13,349 nucleotides of DNA from Actinomycetota bacterium (GTDB lineage: Bacteria; Actinomycetota; Thermoleophilia; Gaiellales; Gaiellaceae). A program made the position numbers and the translations under genes. Positions within the stretch are counted from its first letter, which is position 1; the number at the start of each line of letters is the position of its first letter. Shown piece after piece: positions 1 through 6,882 of the stretch. The notes beneath the pieces are model-generated. The model made no database searches. It had not been told where the DNA came from and was given only the letters and a program-made list of their open reading frames with translations. The stretch covers positions 1-13,349 of the forward strand of contig JACCYG010000146.1 in assembly GCA_013696595.1 (NCBI GenBank), in the 5' to 3' direction.

Positions 1-323
1 GTGCACAGGACGCGCGCGATGTAGGTGAGATTCTCCCGGACGGTGAGAACGGCGTAGACCGACGGCGCCTGCGTCAGGTACCCGACACGCGACCGGAGGC
101 TCGAAGAGCCCGCTTCCTCGCCGAGGACCTCGACCGATCCCGACTCGGTGATCTGGACACCCACGATCGCGCGGAGGAGGGTCGTCTTGCCGGACCCGCT
201 CGGGCCGAGGAGCCCCGTGACGGTGCGCGCCTCAACCGCCAGCGAGATCCCTGGGAGAACCAGGCGTCCGCCCCGCACGACGTGAAGATCCTCGACGCGC
301 ACGGCAGCAGCCACGGCGGCCAC
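1..323 (-). CDS. ABC transporter ATP-binding protein, N-terminal part (cut by window edge)
   Basis: The open frame runs off the left edge of the window, so only about the first 100 residues are visible. It has the start of an ABC ATPase domain: a beta-strand opening (VRVEDLHVVRGG), a perfect Walker A loop (GPSGSGKTT, about residues 33-41 counted from the GTG at 302) and a Q-loop region (YLTQAPSVYAVLTVREN). The Walker B and signature motifs lie outside the window. The wording resembles ATPases of ABC-2 type drug or lipid exporters, with a cytoplasmic ATPase driving a separate membrane subunit, but the substrate cannot be read. Start choice is uncertain: GTG codons at 323, 314 and 302 are in frame and none has a convincing ribosome site. 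323 gives the longest form, and 302 best matches where family members usually begin. The gene diverges from the flavoprotein gene at 418. Confidence 0.88.
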   Translation of the reverse strand, partial: MAAVAAAVRVEDLHVVRGGRLVLPGISLAVEARTVTGLLGPSGSGKTTLLRAIVGVQITESGSVEVLGEEAGSSSLRSRVGYLTQAPSVYAVLTVRENLTYIARVLC

Positions 324-417
324 GATAGGCGAAGGGCTGATTCCCCGCGCCCTTTCCTAGCATCGATCTACGCTTCCGAGCATCGCGGGGATTCCGCCTC
401 TGCTAGAAGCGAGCTCG
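324..417. promoter_or_regulatory. Divergent intergenic region with spaced inverted repeat
   Basis: This 94-bp gap separates the divergent ABC ATPase and NADH dehydrogenase-like genes, so it should carry promoters for both. An inverted repeat TCCCCGCG (342-349) / CGCGGGGA (384-391) has centres 42 bp apart, about four helical turns. A direct repeat AGCATCG occurs at 359-365 and 379-385. A TAGCAT hexamer at 358-363 could be a -10 element for the plus-strand gene, but no good -35 is visible. The regulatory role is inferred only from position and symmetry. Confidence 0.4.
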
Positions 418-1683
418 ATGAAATCCATCCGAACGGCACGCGGGGGCGTCCTCGTCCTCGGTGGAGGCTTCGCAGGCGCGTCGGTTGCACGCCTGCTCGG
501 GAAGCGCGGAGCGACGATCGTCAGCACCGAGAACTTCATGCTCTTCACGCCGATCCTCCCGGAGGCCGCCTCCGGGACGCTCGAGCCGCGCCACGTGGTC
601 GTCCCGCTCAGGATGATGTGCCGCCACGCAGACCTCGTCCTCGGGCGGGCGGTCGCTCTCGAGGAGGCGGCGCACACCGTGTCCCTGGAGAGCGAGGTCG
701 GGCCCGTGACGATCCGGTACGAGCACCTCGTCCTGGCGGTCGGCTCGGTGACCCGCGCGCTTCCCATTCCAGGTCTCGCCGACCATGGCCTCGGCTTCAA
801 GACGCTGGCCGACGCGATTCACCTGCGAAACCACGTTCTCCGCCAGCTCGAGCTAGCGGAAGCGGCCCCCGCGGCGGATGACGCGAAGCGCCATCTGAGC
901 TTCGTCTTCGTCGGGGCAGGGTACGCAGGCGTCGAGGCGCTGGCGGAGCTCTCGGACCTCGTCCGCGACGCCCTGCGTTTCTATCCGAAGCTCAAGGGCA
1001 CACGCCAGCGCTGGGTGCTCGTGGACGCGGCTCCCAAGATCCTCCCCGAAATCCCGCGGCGCCTGGGCGAGTACGCGGCCGAGGAGCTCTGGAAGCGTGG
1101 CGTCGACATTCGTGTTTCGACCACCCTGGAAACCGTCGAGCCGCACGCGGTCACACTCTCGGACGGAAGCCGACTCGACACGGAGACGCTCGTGTGGACA
1201 GCGGGGGTCAAGGCGAGCCCCTGGCTCGCGACGCTCGGCCTTCCGCTCGACGAGCGGGGGAGGCTCTGCGTGGACGAGGCGCTCCGGGTCGAGGGGAGAG
1301 AGAACCTCTGGGGCCTTGGCGACTGCGCACGTGTCCCCAATGCTGCGACGCCGGACCGTTTCGATCCCCCGACCTCACAGCATGCGCTCCGCCAGGCCCG
1401 GCGGCTCGCGAAGAACCTCGAGGGGAATCCGCGGCCGTACCGCTATCGCGAGCTCGGGATGGGCGCGACGCTCGGACGCCACAAGGGCATCCTCAGTCTT
1501 CTCGGGCTCCCCGTGCGCGGCTTCCTCGGCTGGTTCCTGACTCGCACCTACCACCTCTACCAGCTGCCTCTCGTGTCCCGGAAGATGAGAGCGATGACCG
1601 ACTGGACGGTCGGCCTCTTCTTCCGGCGCGACATCGCCGAGCTCGGCTCGCTCGGTCATCCGACACGCCTCGGCGATGAGTGA
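418..1683 (+). CDS. Type II NADH dehydrogenase-like FAD-dependent oxidoreductase
   Basis: The 421-residue product looks like a single-subunit, non-proton-pumping NADH:quinone oxidoreductase (NDH-2), which passes electrons from NADH through FAD to membrane quinone at the inner face of the membrane. Features in order: an N-terminal FAD-binding Rossmann motif GGGFAG (15-20); a second dinucleotide motif GAGYAGVE (166-173) for NADH; the WTAGVKAS segment (260-267); the FAD-contacting GLGDCA (299-304); and PTSQHALRQA (318-327), the counterpart of the quinone-side AQ..Q region. The C-terminal stretch around 357-385 (GILSLLGLPVRGFLGWF) is hydrophobic and amphipathic, as expected for a peripheral membrane anchor. 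Length is normal for the family. The ATG at 418 has only a weak upstream purine stretch (GAAGCGAG). Related carotenoid or sulfide:quinone-type flavoproteins share this fold, so the quinone substrate is inferred. Confidence 0.87.
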   Translation: MKSIRTARGGVLVLGGGFAGASVARLLGKRGATIVSTENFMLFTPILPEAASGTLEPRHVVVPLRMMCRHADLVLGRAVALEEAAHTVSLESEVGPVTIRYEHLVLAVGSVTRALPIPGLADHGLGFKTLADAIHLRNHVLRQLELAEAAPAADDAKRHLSFVFVGAGYAGVEALAELSDLVRDALRFYPKLKGTRQRWVLVDAAPKILPEIPRRLGEYAAEELWKRGVDIRVSTTLETVEPHAVTLSDGSRLDTETLVWTAGVKASPWLATLGLPLDERGRLCVDEALRVEGRENLWGLGDCARVPNAATPDRFDPPTSQHALRQARRLAKNLEGNPRPYRYRELGMGATLGRHKGILSLLGLPVRGFLGWFLTRTYHLYQLPLVSRKMRAMTDWTVGLFFRRDIAELGSLGHPTRLGDE

Positions 1684-2488
1684 AGACCTTCGCCGCGCGT
1701 GCGCCTTCGAGGAGGCGCTCCGCGAGCACTGCGCCGAGCGAATCCTCCCGCTTCCCTGGGGGCGAGCGGTCTTCAGCCCGGGCTTGAACCGGGTCTGGGA
1801 GCTGAACGTCCTCCGGGTGGAGCGCGCCGGCGTGTCGATCGACGAGCTCATCGCGGAGGCCGAGCGGTTGCAGGGCGAGGCAGGCCTCGCGCACCGTCGC
1901 ATCGTCGTCCTCGACGAGGACGCCGGAGCGGCTCTCGAGCCCGGCTTCAGCGAGCGCGGTTGGAAGACCGACTCCTTCGTCTACATGGTTCACCGCGGTG
2001 AGCCTCCGGCGCGCGCGAACTCCGTACGCGTCGAGGAAGTCGAGCGTAGGGCTGTCGATCCGCTCCGGGAAGTCATCATCAGAGCTGAACCCTGGGGGAA
2101 CGACGACGAGGTCGTGCGGCAGCTGCTCGTGTCGAGCGCGCGCGTCGCGGAAGCCGGCCGGGGCCGTCAGTTCGCCGTTCTCGTCAACGGCAGAGCGGTG
2201 AGTGCCGCCGATCTCTACTCCGACGAACGAACGGCCCAGATCGAGGACGTCGCAACGCTTCCCGAACACCGTGGGCGTGGCCTGGCCACCGCCGTCGTCC
2301 TTCATGCGCTTGCAGAGGCGGTCGACACGGGCCATGAGCTCGTGTTCCTGATCGCCGACGACAAGGACTGGCCGAAGGAGCTCTACGCGAAGCTCGGTTT
2401 CGAGCTCGTAGGGCGAAAATTCGCCTTTCTCAAGCCGCCCGCTCAGGCTTCCCGTGAGCGAACCGAGCCGGGAGGCCCCGGCTCGTAA
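1676..2488 (+). CDS. GNAT-family N-acetyltransferase
   Basis: This 270-residue protein has a GNAT acetyl-CoA-binding domain in its C-terminal half, roughly 115-255. The diagnostic loop is VATLPEHRGRGLATAVV (192-208), fitting R-x-x-G-x-A at R199, G202 and A204, and it is followed by the usual late motif YAKLGFELVGRKFAFL (237-252). The first ~110 residues are less recognisable and may be a degenerate GNAT-like half. Family members transfer acetyl from acetyl-CoA to an amine; the acceptor is unknown. The ATG lies inside the end of the upstream flavoprotein gene (8-nt overlap, ATGAGTGA), so the two are probably translationally coupled. The last 59 bp overlap the convergent NIF3-family gene tail-to-tail. 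The extra tail after the domain (about 256-270) is polar and Gly/Pro-rich and falls in that overlap. Confidence 0.85.
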   Translation: MSEDLRRACAFEEALREHCAERILPLPWGRAVFSPGLNRVWELNVLRVERAGVSIDELIAEAERLQGEAGLAHRRIVVLDEDAGAALEPGFSERGWKTDSFVYMVHRGEPPARANSVRVEEVERRAVDPLREVIIRAEPWGNDDEVVRQLLVSSARVAEAGRGRQFAVLVNGRAVSAADLYSDERTAQIEDVATLPEHRGRGLATAVVLHALAEAVDTGHELVFLIADDKDWPKELYAKLGFELVGRKFAFLKPPAQASRERTEPGGPGS

Positions 2489-3308
2489 ACCAGTTCACCA
2501 TGGCCAGCTGAGGCGGCTTCTCGGTGCCGTAGTGCGTTCCGTCGACGATCGCCACCCCCTCCTCTTCAGCCAGCGCGCGAAAGTCGGCCACCTCCTTCTG
2601 GACGAAGTCGAGCCGGCACCTCGTTGCAGCATTGCCCGTCACGAAGGTCTGGCAGTCCCGCTCGAGCGACGCCTCGAGTATCGGGCGCTGCGCGCCGCCG
2701 CCGGCCGCAATCGCAACCCGGCCGGCATGGGCTCGCGGAGCGAACAGGACAGAGACCGGGATCTCCTCGCCGAGAAAGGTGCGCAGGCGTTCAGCAAGCT
2801 CGTCGGCGGTGAAATCCGATCGCCCGATGACCGCCGCCCCGCCGGGGATCCCGTCCACGATCGGGAAATACTCATCGAGCTCGGTGAGGTCGAGGCCTGC
2901 GGCGCAAAGCCGCGACGGCGAGACCTCTGGGTGCATGTCTAGCGGTCCGTGGGCGTGATAGAAGCTCACGCCGCGTTCCTTCATCGCCTCGAAGCTCCCA
3001 GGCGTGAGCGGGTTGAAGCCGGCGACGTCGTCGTCATATGCGATTGGATGCTCCGAGAAGAGGAGCGTTCGCGGTTCGAGTGCCTCGATGATCGCGTCGC
3101 TCGGGAACACGCATGTAGCGGCCCGCTCAACGTCGGCATGGCCGCGAACCATGAGCCCGTTCCACCGCTCGGCCCAAGCCGGTTCGGCGTACTCACGCCA
3201 GTGGGCGCCACCGAGCGAGTCGTAGAGCTCACCCCACGGCGCATCGTTTTCGACTTCGGCGAGCCGGAAGTACGCGTCGAGCTCGCGGACGACCTCGTCA
3301 AGTGTCAC
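2430..3308 (-). CDS. NIF3-family (dinuclear metal centre) protein
   Basis: The 292-residue product matches the NIF3/YbgI family, cytoplasmic proteins that hold two metal ions and are annotated as GTP cyclohydrolase 1 type 2-like; their physiological role is mostly unsettled. Family landmarks: LLFSEHPIAY (82-91), where most members have a HHP motif; YHAHGPLDM (117-125), giving H120 and D124; and THYGTEKPP (258-266), giving H259 and E263 at the expected spacing of four. The first His of the HH pair is Glu86 here, so one ligand position is altered. The start is a GTG at 3308 that overlaps the ligD stop codon (GTGA, 3305-3308), implying translational coupling to ligD. The 3' end runs 59 bp into the convergent acetyltransferase gene. 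The family call rests on motif layout; the exact reaction is unknown. Confidence 0.75.
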   Translation of the reverse strand: MTLDEVVRELDAYFRLAEVENDAPWGELYDSLGGAHWREYAEPAWAERWNGLMVRGHADVERAATCVFPSDAIIEALEPRTLLFSEHPIAYDDDVAGFNPLTPGSFEAMKERGVSFYHAHGPLDMHPEVSPSRLCAAGLDLTELDEYFPIVDGIPGGAAVIGRSDFTADELAERLRTFLGEEIPVSVLFAPRAHAGRVAIAAGGGAQRPILEASLERDCQTFVTGNAATRCRLDFVQKEVADFRALAEEEGVAIVDGTHYGTEKPPQLAMVNWFTSRGLPARFAHGKPERAA

Positions 3309-5635
3309 CTGAGCTTCTTGAGCGCCGCCCTCAGCGACTGCCGGGTCTTCAACACCGGTTCGAAGAGATCGCCGTGGCGCTCGACCCGGCGGAGGACGAC
3401 TTCCATCGTGAAGTCGCTCGGGTCGAGCTCCTCATTCACCTCCTCCCATCGGAGCGGCGTGGAAACCGGCGCTCCGGCTCGTGGCCGGACAGAGTACACC
3501 GACGCGATCGTCTTCCCTTCGCCGTTCTGGTTCGCGTCGATCAGGACGCCGCGACGCTTCGCCTTCGACCATTCGGTCGTCACGAGACCCGGGTGCGTCC
3601 GCGCGAGCGCGCCGGCAACGATCTCGGAAAAGAGGCGCGTGTCTCCGTACGTATGGCGTCGCTCGACCGGGACGAGCACGTGGATCCCATCCGACCCGCT
3701 CGTCTTCGGGCAGCTCTCGAGACCGAGGGTGTCGAGCGTCTCCTTCACGAGAAGCGCGACCTGGACGGTCTCCTCGAACCCGACGTCGGGCGAGGGGTCG
3801 AGGTCGAAGAGGACGAAATCGGGCCGGTCCGGCTTGTCGACGCGCGAGTACCAGCAGTTCATGTCGATGCAGCCCATGTTCACCATCCAGAGGAGGGCGA
3901 GCTCGTCGTTGACGAGCGGATAGGCGATCTTCCGCTTCTGGCGGCTCTCCCTCGAGGTCGAGATGTACGACCGCGTCGGGATCCAGTCCGGCATGTGCGA
4001 CGGCGCGTTCTTCTGGAAGAAGTGGCCGCCGTCGATACCCTCGGGGTAGCGCTTCATCGTGAAGGGGCGGTCCTTCAGATGCGGGACGAGTGCCGGCGCG
4101 ACGTCACGGTAGTAGGCGAGGAGCGCGCCCTTCGTGATCCCTTCCGCCAGCCAGAAGACCTTGTCCAGATTGGACAGCTTGAGAGCTCGGCGGCCGCGCC
4201 GGATCTCGGTCGCGAGCGGATTCTCACGCCGGACCTCGTCCGGAGCCTTGTCCTCGCGCAGGCCCTGGTAGGACGGAGCGCGCAATCGACCGTCGTGCGT
4301 CCACTCGGCGAACTCGACCTCGCACACGAGTCTCGGCGTCACCCAGACGACGTCGTCCTTCCGCACCTTCGGCATTTTGGGAACGAGTTGGAACGGCGCG
4401 CTCGAGCGCTCGAGCGGGCGGAGGAGACGCAGAAGCTTGCCGATCTCCCTCTCGGTGAACCCGGTCCCGCAGTTCCCCGCCCAGACGAGCTCGTCGCCCT
4501 GGCGATGCGCGAGGACGAGCGCACCGAGGGTGTTCGAGCGCCTTCCTTTTCCCTTCGTGTAGCCGGCGATCAGAAACTCCTGGCGACCGTGCGTCTTCAC
4601 CTTCAGCCAGTCACGCGTCCGCTTTCCCGGTTGATAGAGCGAACCGGCCTGCTTCGCGATCACACCTTCGAGGCCCCGCTCCTTGGCCGCTTCGAGGAGC
4701 GCCTCGCCGTCGTCGAACGCCTCCGAGAGCTGGACGCCCGGATTCCCACGATCCAGGAGCTCCGCCAGCCGGGCGCGGCGCTCGGTGAAGGGCCGGTCAA
4801 TGAACGGCTCACCCTCGAGCTCGAGCAGGTCGAAGACGTAGTAAACGAGAGCGCCCTTCCCCTGCTGCATCACGGAGAAGCTCGTCCGTCCATTCTCGTC
4901 GAGGGCGCAGACCTCGCCGTCGAGAACGCAGTTCGGCGTCTTGACCGCCTTCGGAATCGTCTTGGCGACGGACGCGAATCGCTCGGTCAACGAGTTTCCG
5001 CGCCTGCTCGTGAGCTCCACCTCGCCGCCGGCGATCGTCGCAACCGCGCGGTATCCATCCCACTTGACCTCGTAGAGCCAGCCACGCCCGCTTGGCAGCG
5101 TCTCGGAAAGCGTCGCGAACATGGCGACGTAGTCCGCGGGCCGAGGCCGTTCGCCCGTCCTTTCCTGCGTGCCCGTCTCCCGCTTCTTGATGATGAGCCA
5201 GTTCTTCGGATCTCGGTCGAGCTTCGCCGGGACGAGCGTCCAGAGGCCGTTCAGCCGACGGCCGGCCAAGCGCACGGTCAGCCCGCCGTCGCGCTTCTCC
5301 TCCACGAGCTCGTACGTGCCTGAATCCCAGATCTCGACCGTGCCGGCGCCGTACTGACCCTGCGGGATCTCGCCCTCGAACGTCGCGTAATCGAGTGGAT
5401 GGTCCTCGACGTGGACGGCGAGGTGGCGCTCGCCCGGCTCCAACGGGACCCCTTTTGGAACCGCCCAGCTCGCAAGGGCACCGTCGCGCTCGAGGCGGAA
5501 GTCGTAATGCAGGCGCCGCGCGTCATGGCGCTGGACGACGAAGATCGGCGCCTTGGCCCGCCGCTTCTTGCCTTCGAAGGGCTCCGGCGTCCTGCCCGCA
5601 TCCCGCTTGCGCTCGTACTCGTTCAGACGGGCCAT
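3305..5635 (-). CDS. ligD: Multifunctional non-homologous end-joining DNA ligase LigD (PE-LIG-POL)
   Basis: This 776-residue protein repairs DNA double-strand breaks by end processing, gap filling and sealing, normally with Ku. Order of domains: 3'-phosphoesterase (about 28-150), ATP-dependent ligase (about 175-460), and AEP-type polymerase/primase (about 485-755). The PE metal and active-site residues by alignment to Pseudomonas LigD are all present: H37, H43, D45, R47 and H79. The ligase has the adenylation motif EVKWDGYR (189-196) with nucleophile K191, motif IV EGVIAK (323-328) and motif V WLKVK (343-347). The polymerase has catalytic aspartates in LFDLDP (D611, D613), the SGSDGIHVLVP motif (647-657) and a third Asp at about D700 (VLIDANQNG). 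The order is the Pseudomonas arrangement, not the mycobacterial POL-PE-LIG. The ATG at 5635 has no strong ribosome site. The gene is 4-nt coupled to the downstream NIF3 gene. No ku gene lies in the window. Confidence 0.96.
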   Translation of the reverse strand: MARLNEYERKRDAGRTPEPFEGKKRRAKAPIFVVQRHDARRLHYDFRLERDGALASWAVPKGVPLEPGERHLAVHVEDHPLDYATFEGEIPQGQYGAGTVEIWDSGTYELVEEKRDGGLTVRLAGRRLNGLWTLVPAKLDRDPKNWLIIKKRETGTQERTGERPRPADYVAMFATLSETLPSGRGWLYEVKWDGYRAVATIAGGEVELTSRRGNSLTERFASVAKTIPKAVKTPNCVLDGEVCALDENGRTSFSVMQQGKGALVYYVFDLLELEGEPFIDRPFTERRARLAELLDRGNPGVQLSEAFDDGEALLEAAKERGLEGVIAKQAGSLYQPGKRTRDWLKVKTHGRQEFLIAGYTKGKGRRSNTLGALVLAHRQGDELVWAGNCGTGFTEREIGKLLRLLRPLERSSAPFQLVPKMPKVRKDDVVWVTPRLVCEVEFAEWTHDGRLRAPSYQGLREDKAPDEVRRENPLATEIRRGRRALKLSNLDKVFWLAEGITKGALLAYYRDVAPALVPHLKDRPFTMKRYPEGIDGGHFFQKNAPSHMPDWIPTRSYISTSRESRQKRKIAYPLVNDELALLWMVNMGCIDMNCWYSRVDKPDRPDFVLFDLDPSPDVGFEETVQVALLVKETLDTLGLESCPKTSGSDGIHVLVPVERRHTYGDTRLFSEIVAGALARTHPGLVTTEWSKAKRRGVLIDANQNGEGKTIASVYSVRPRAGAPVSTPLRWEEVNEELDPSDFTMEVVLRRVERHGDLFEPVLKTRQSLRAALKKLR

Positions 5636-5904
5636 GTCCGTAGGATGCCCGACCCCGCAAGATCGAATGTTTTGCGAGCAGCAGGAAGTGGGAAGAAGAA
5701 AATGATCGCTTGGTCCGCCGACCAGGGGGGGTTGGCGCTCGGGGTCTGGTGTTGAGCCGGCCCCGAGGCTTTTAACAACGGGGAAAACCAGGTTTCCCCC
5801 ACGAGCCCCCTTCTTGGAGGAGTTCGCCTCGAAAACCCGTTGTTTTCTTGGTGGAAGGTGGCTGCTTCTGTGAGGAAAAGCCTGTGGAACGTGTGGGAAA
5901 CGTT
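5636..5904. other. Intergenic region between accA and ligD with inverted repeats and tandem 9-mers
   Basis: This 269-bp gap is visibly less GC-rich than the flanking genes and shows no credible gene. Elements seen: a hairpin TGGTC-CGCC-GACCA (5711-5724); GTTGAGCC / GGCTTTTAAC (5751-5758 / 5767-5776, imperfect); GGGGAAA / TTTCCCC (5780-5786 / 5793-5799); and a wider inverted repeat AACAACGGG / CCCGTTGTT (5774-5782 / 5836-5844). The last two share bases 5780-5782, so they cannot form together. Near the accA end lie two adjacent TGTG-starting 9-mers (5883-5900) and a third similar copy at 5869-5877. The region must end accA transcription and start ligD transcription, but no strong -35/-10 pair is evident. 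Confidence 0.5.
5780..5799 (-). terminator. Possible weak terminator hairpin downstream of accA
   Basis: Read on the minus strand, a 7-bp perfect stem GGGGAAA / TTTCCCC with a 6-nt loop lies about 105 nt after the accA stop codon and is followed by GTTGTT. The stem contains A-T pairs and the U-tract is poor, so this is at best a weak intrinsic terminator. It could instead be one arm of the larger inverted repeat spanning 5774-5844. Confidence 0.3.
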
Positions 5905-6867
5905 CTACGGGGTGACGAAGACGCCCATCCCGCGAAAGCGGTCGCGTCGCGCAAGCCGGCGGGCTTTCGGCTCGTTTCCGTCAATCTCGCCGAGCGCGGT
6001 CTCGAGCGACTCGGCCAGCAGAGCCGAGGCCGCGTCGTGGTCCATGTGCGCACCCCCGGGCGGCTCGGGAACGATTCCGTCGATGACGCCGAGATCGAGG
6101 CAATGCCGCGCGTCCGGCTTGAACGCGGCAGCCGCCTTCTTCGCCTCGCTCGCGTCGCGCCAGAGAATCGCGGCGCAGCCCTCAGGCGAGATCACGGAGT
6201 AGATCGCGTTCTCCTGCATGAGCACCCGGTCGGCGACCGCAATCGCGACGGCACCGCCCGAGCCTCCTTCGCCGATCACGCAGGACACGATCGGAACCTC
6301 GAGTCCGATCATCTCGAGCTGGCAGCGAGCGATCCAGCCTCCTTGGCCATGCTGCTCGGCGGTGACGCCGGGATAGGCGCCCGGGGTGTCGACCAGGGTG
6401 AAAATCGGGAACCGGTGCAGGTTCGCCAGCTCCATGATGCGGATCGCTTTTCGGTACCCCTCGGGGTAGGGCATGCCGAAGTTGCGGTACGTGCGCTCGC
6501 GAATGTCTCGCCCCTTCTGATGCCCGACGAGCGCGACGGTGCGCCCGCGGAAGCGCGCGAGGCCGGCCACGATCGCCGGATCGTCCGCGAGTGCGCGATC
6601 ACCGTGTAGCTCGACGAAGTCGTCGAAGATCCGCTCGACGTAGTCGAGTGTGTACGGCCGGTCCTGATGGCGCGCGAGCTCGACCGAGTGCCACACCTCG
6701 TCCGCGCTCGGCTCGGCTGCGATGCGTTCGATCTGCCGCTCGAGCCGGCCGAGCTCGCCCGACACGCCCACGCCGCGAAGGAGCGGAAGGTCACGAAGCT
6801 TCGTCAGCCGCTCCCGGAGCCGAAGCTGCTCGATCTGGCCTGGTTTCGACTCGGGATCAGCAGCCAT
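5905..6867 (-). CDS. accA: Acetyl-CoA carboxylase carboxyltransferase subunit alpha
   Basis: The 320-residue product is the alpha subunit of the heterotetrameric carboxyltransferase that moves a carboxyl group from carboxybiotin to acetyl-CoA, giving malonyl-CoA for fatty-acid synthesis. Length matches E. coli AccA (about 319). Family landmarks are all present: an N-terminal helical region (about 10-60), ELHGDR, GHQKGRD, NFGMPYPEGYRKA, LVDTPGAYPG, the oxyanion-type glycine stretch GEGGSGGAVAI and YSVISPEGCAAILW. The tail RRDRFRGMG is also typical. It starts at an ATG 15 nt after the accD stop, with no obvious ribosome site, so coupling to accD is likely. accB and accC, which supply the biotin carrier and carboxylase, are not in the window. 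Confidence 0.97.
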   Translation of the reverse strand: MAADPESKPGQIEQLRLRERLTKLRDLPLLRGVGVSGELGRLERQIERIAAEPSADEVWHSVELARHQDRPYTLDYVERIFDDFVELHGDRALADDPAIVAGLARFRGRTVALVGHQKGRDIRERTYRNFGMPYPEGYRKAIRIMELANLHRFPIFTLVDTPGAYPGVTAEQHGQGGWIARCQLEMIGLEVPIVSCVIGEGGSGGAVAIAVADRVLMQENAIYSVISPEGCAAILWRDASEAKKAAAAFKPDARHCLDLGVIDGIVPEPPGGAHMDHDAASALLAESLETALGEIDGNEPKARRLARRDRFRGMGVFVTP

Positions 6868-6882
6868 CAGCGGAGATCGCCA

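Noticed and set aside
4399..4420. Palindromic CGCTCGAGCG repeats as a regulatory site
   Set aside because: They lie inside the ligD ligase domain and are explained by GAG/CTC/CGC codons for Leu, Glu and Arg.
3302..5323. A 673-codon open frame on the plus strand opposite ligD
   Set aside because: It is Arg/Glu/Leu-rich low-information sequence without family motifs. Its openness follows from GC-rich codon bias in ligD, which is a clear gene with all active-site residues.
5725..5750. G-quadruplex from the seven-G run and following GGGG
   Set aside because: Only three usable G-runs lie close together, too few for a convincing three-layer quadruplex.
5869..5900. Replication origin based on DnaA-box-like 9-mers
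   Set aside because: No dnaA, dnaN or other origin genes nearby, matches are only 6-7 of 9, and there is no obvious AT-rich unwinding stretch.
5848..6609. 253-codon plus-strand frame opposite accA
   Set aside because: Antisense shadow of accA, whose motifs are complete.
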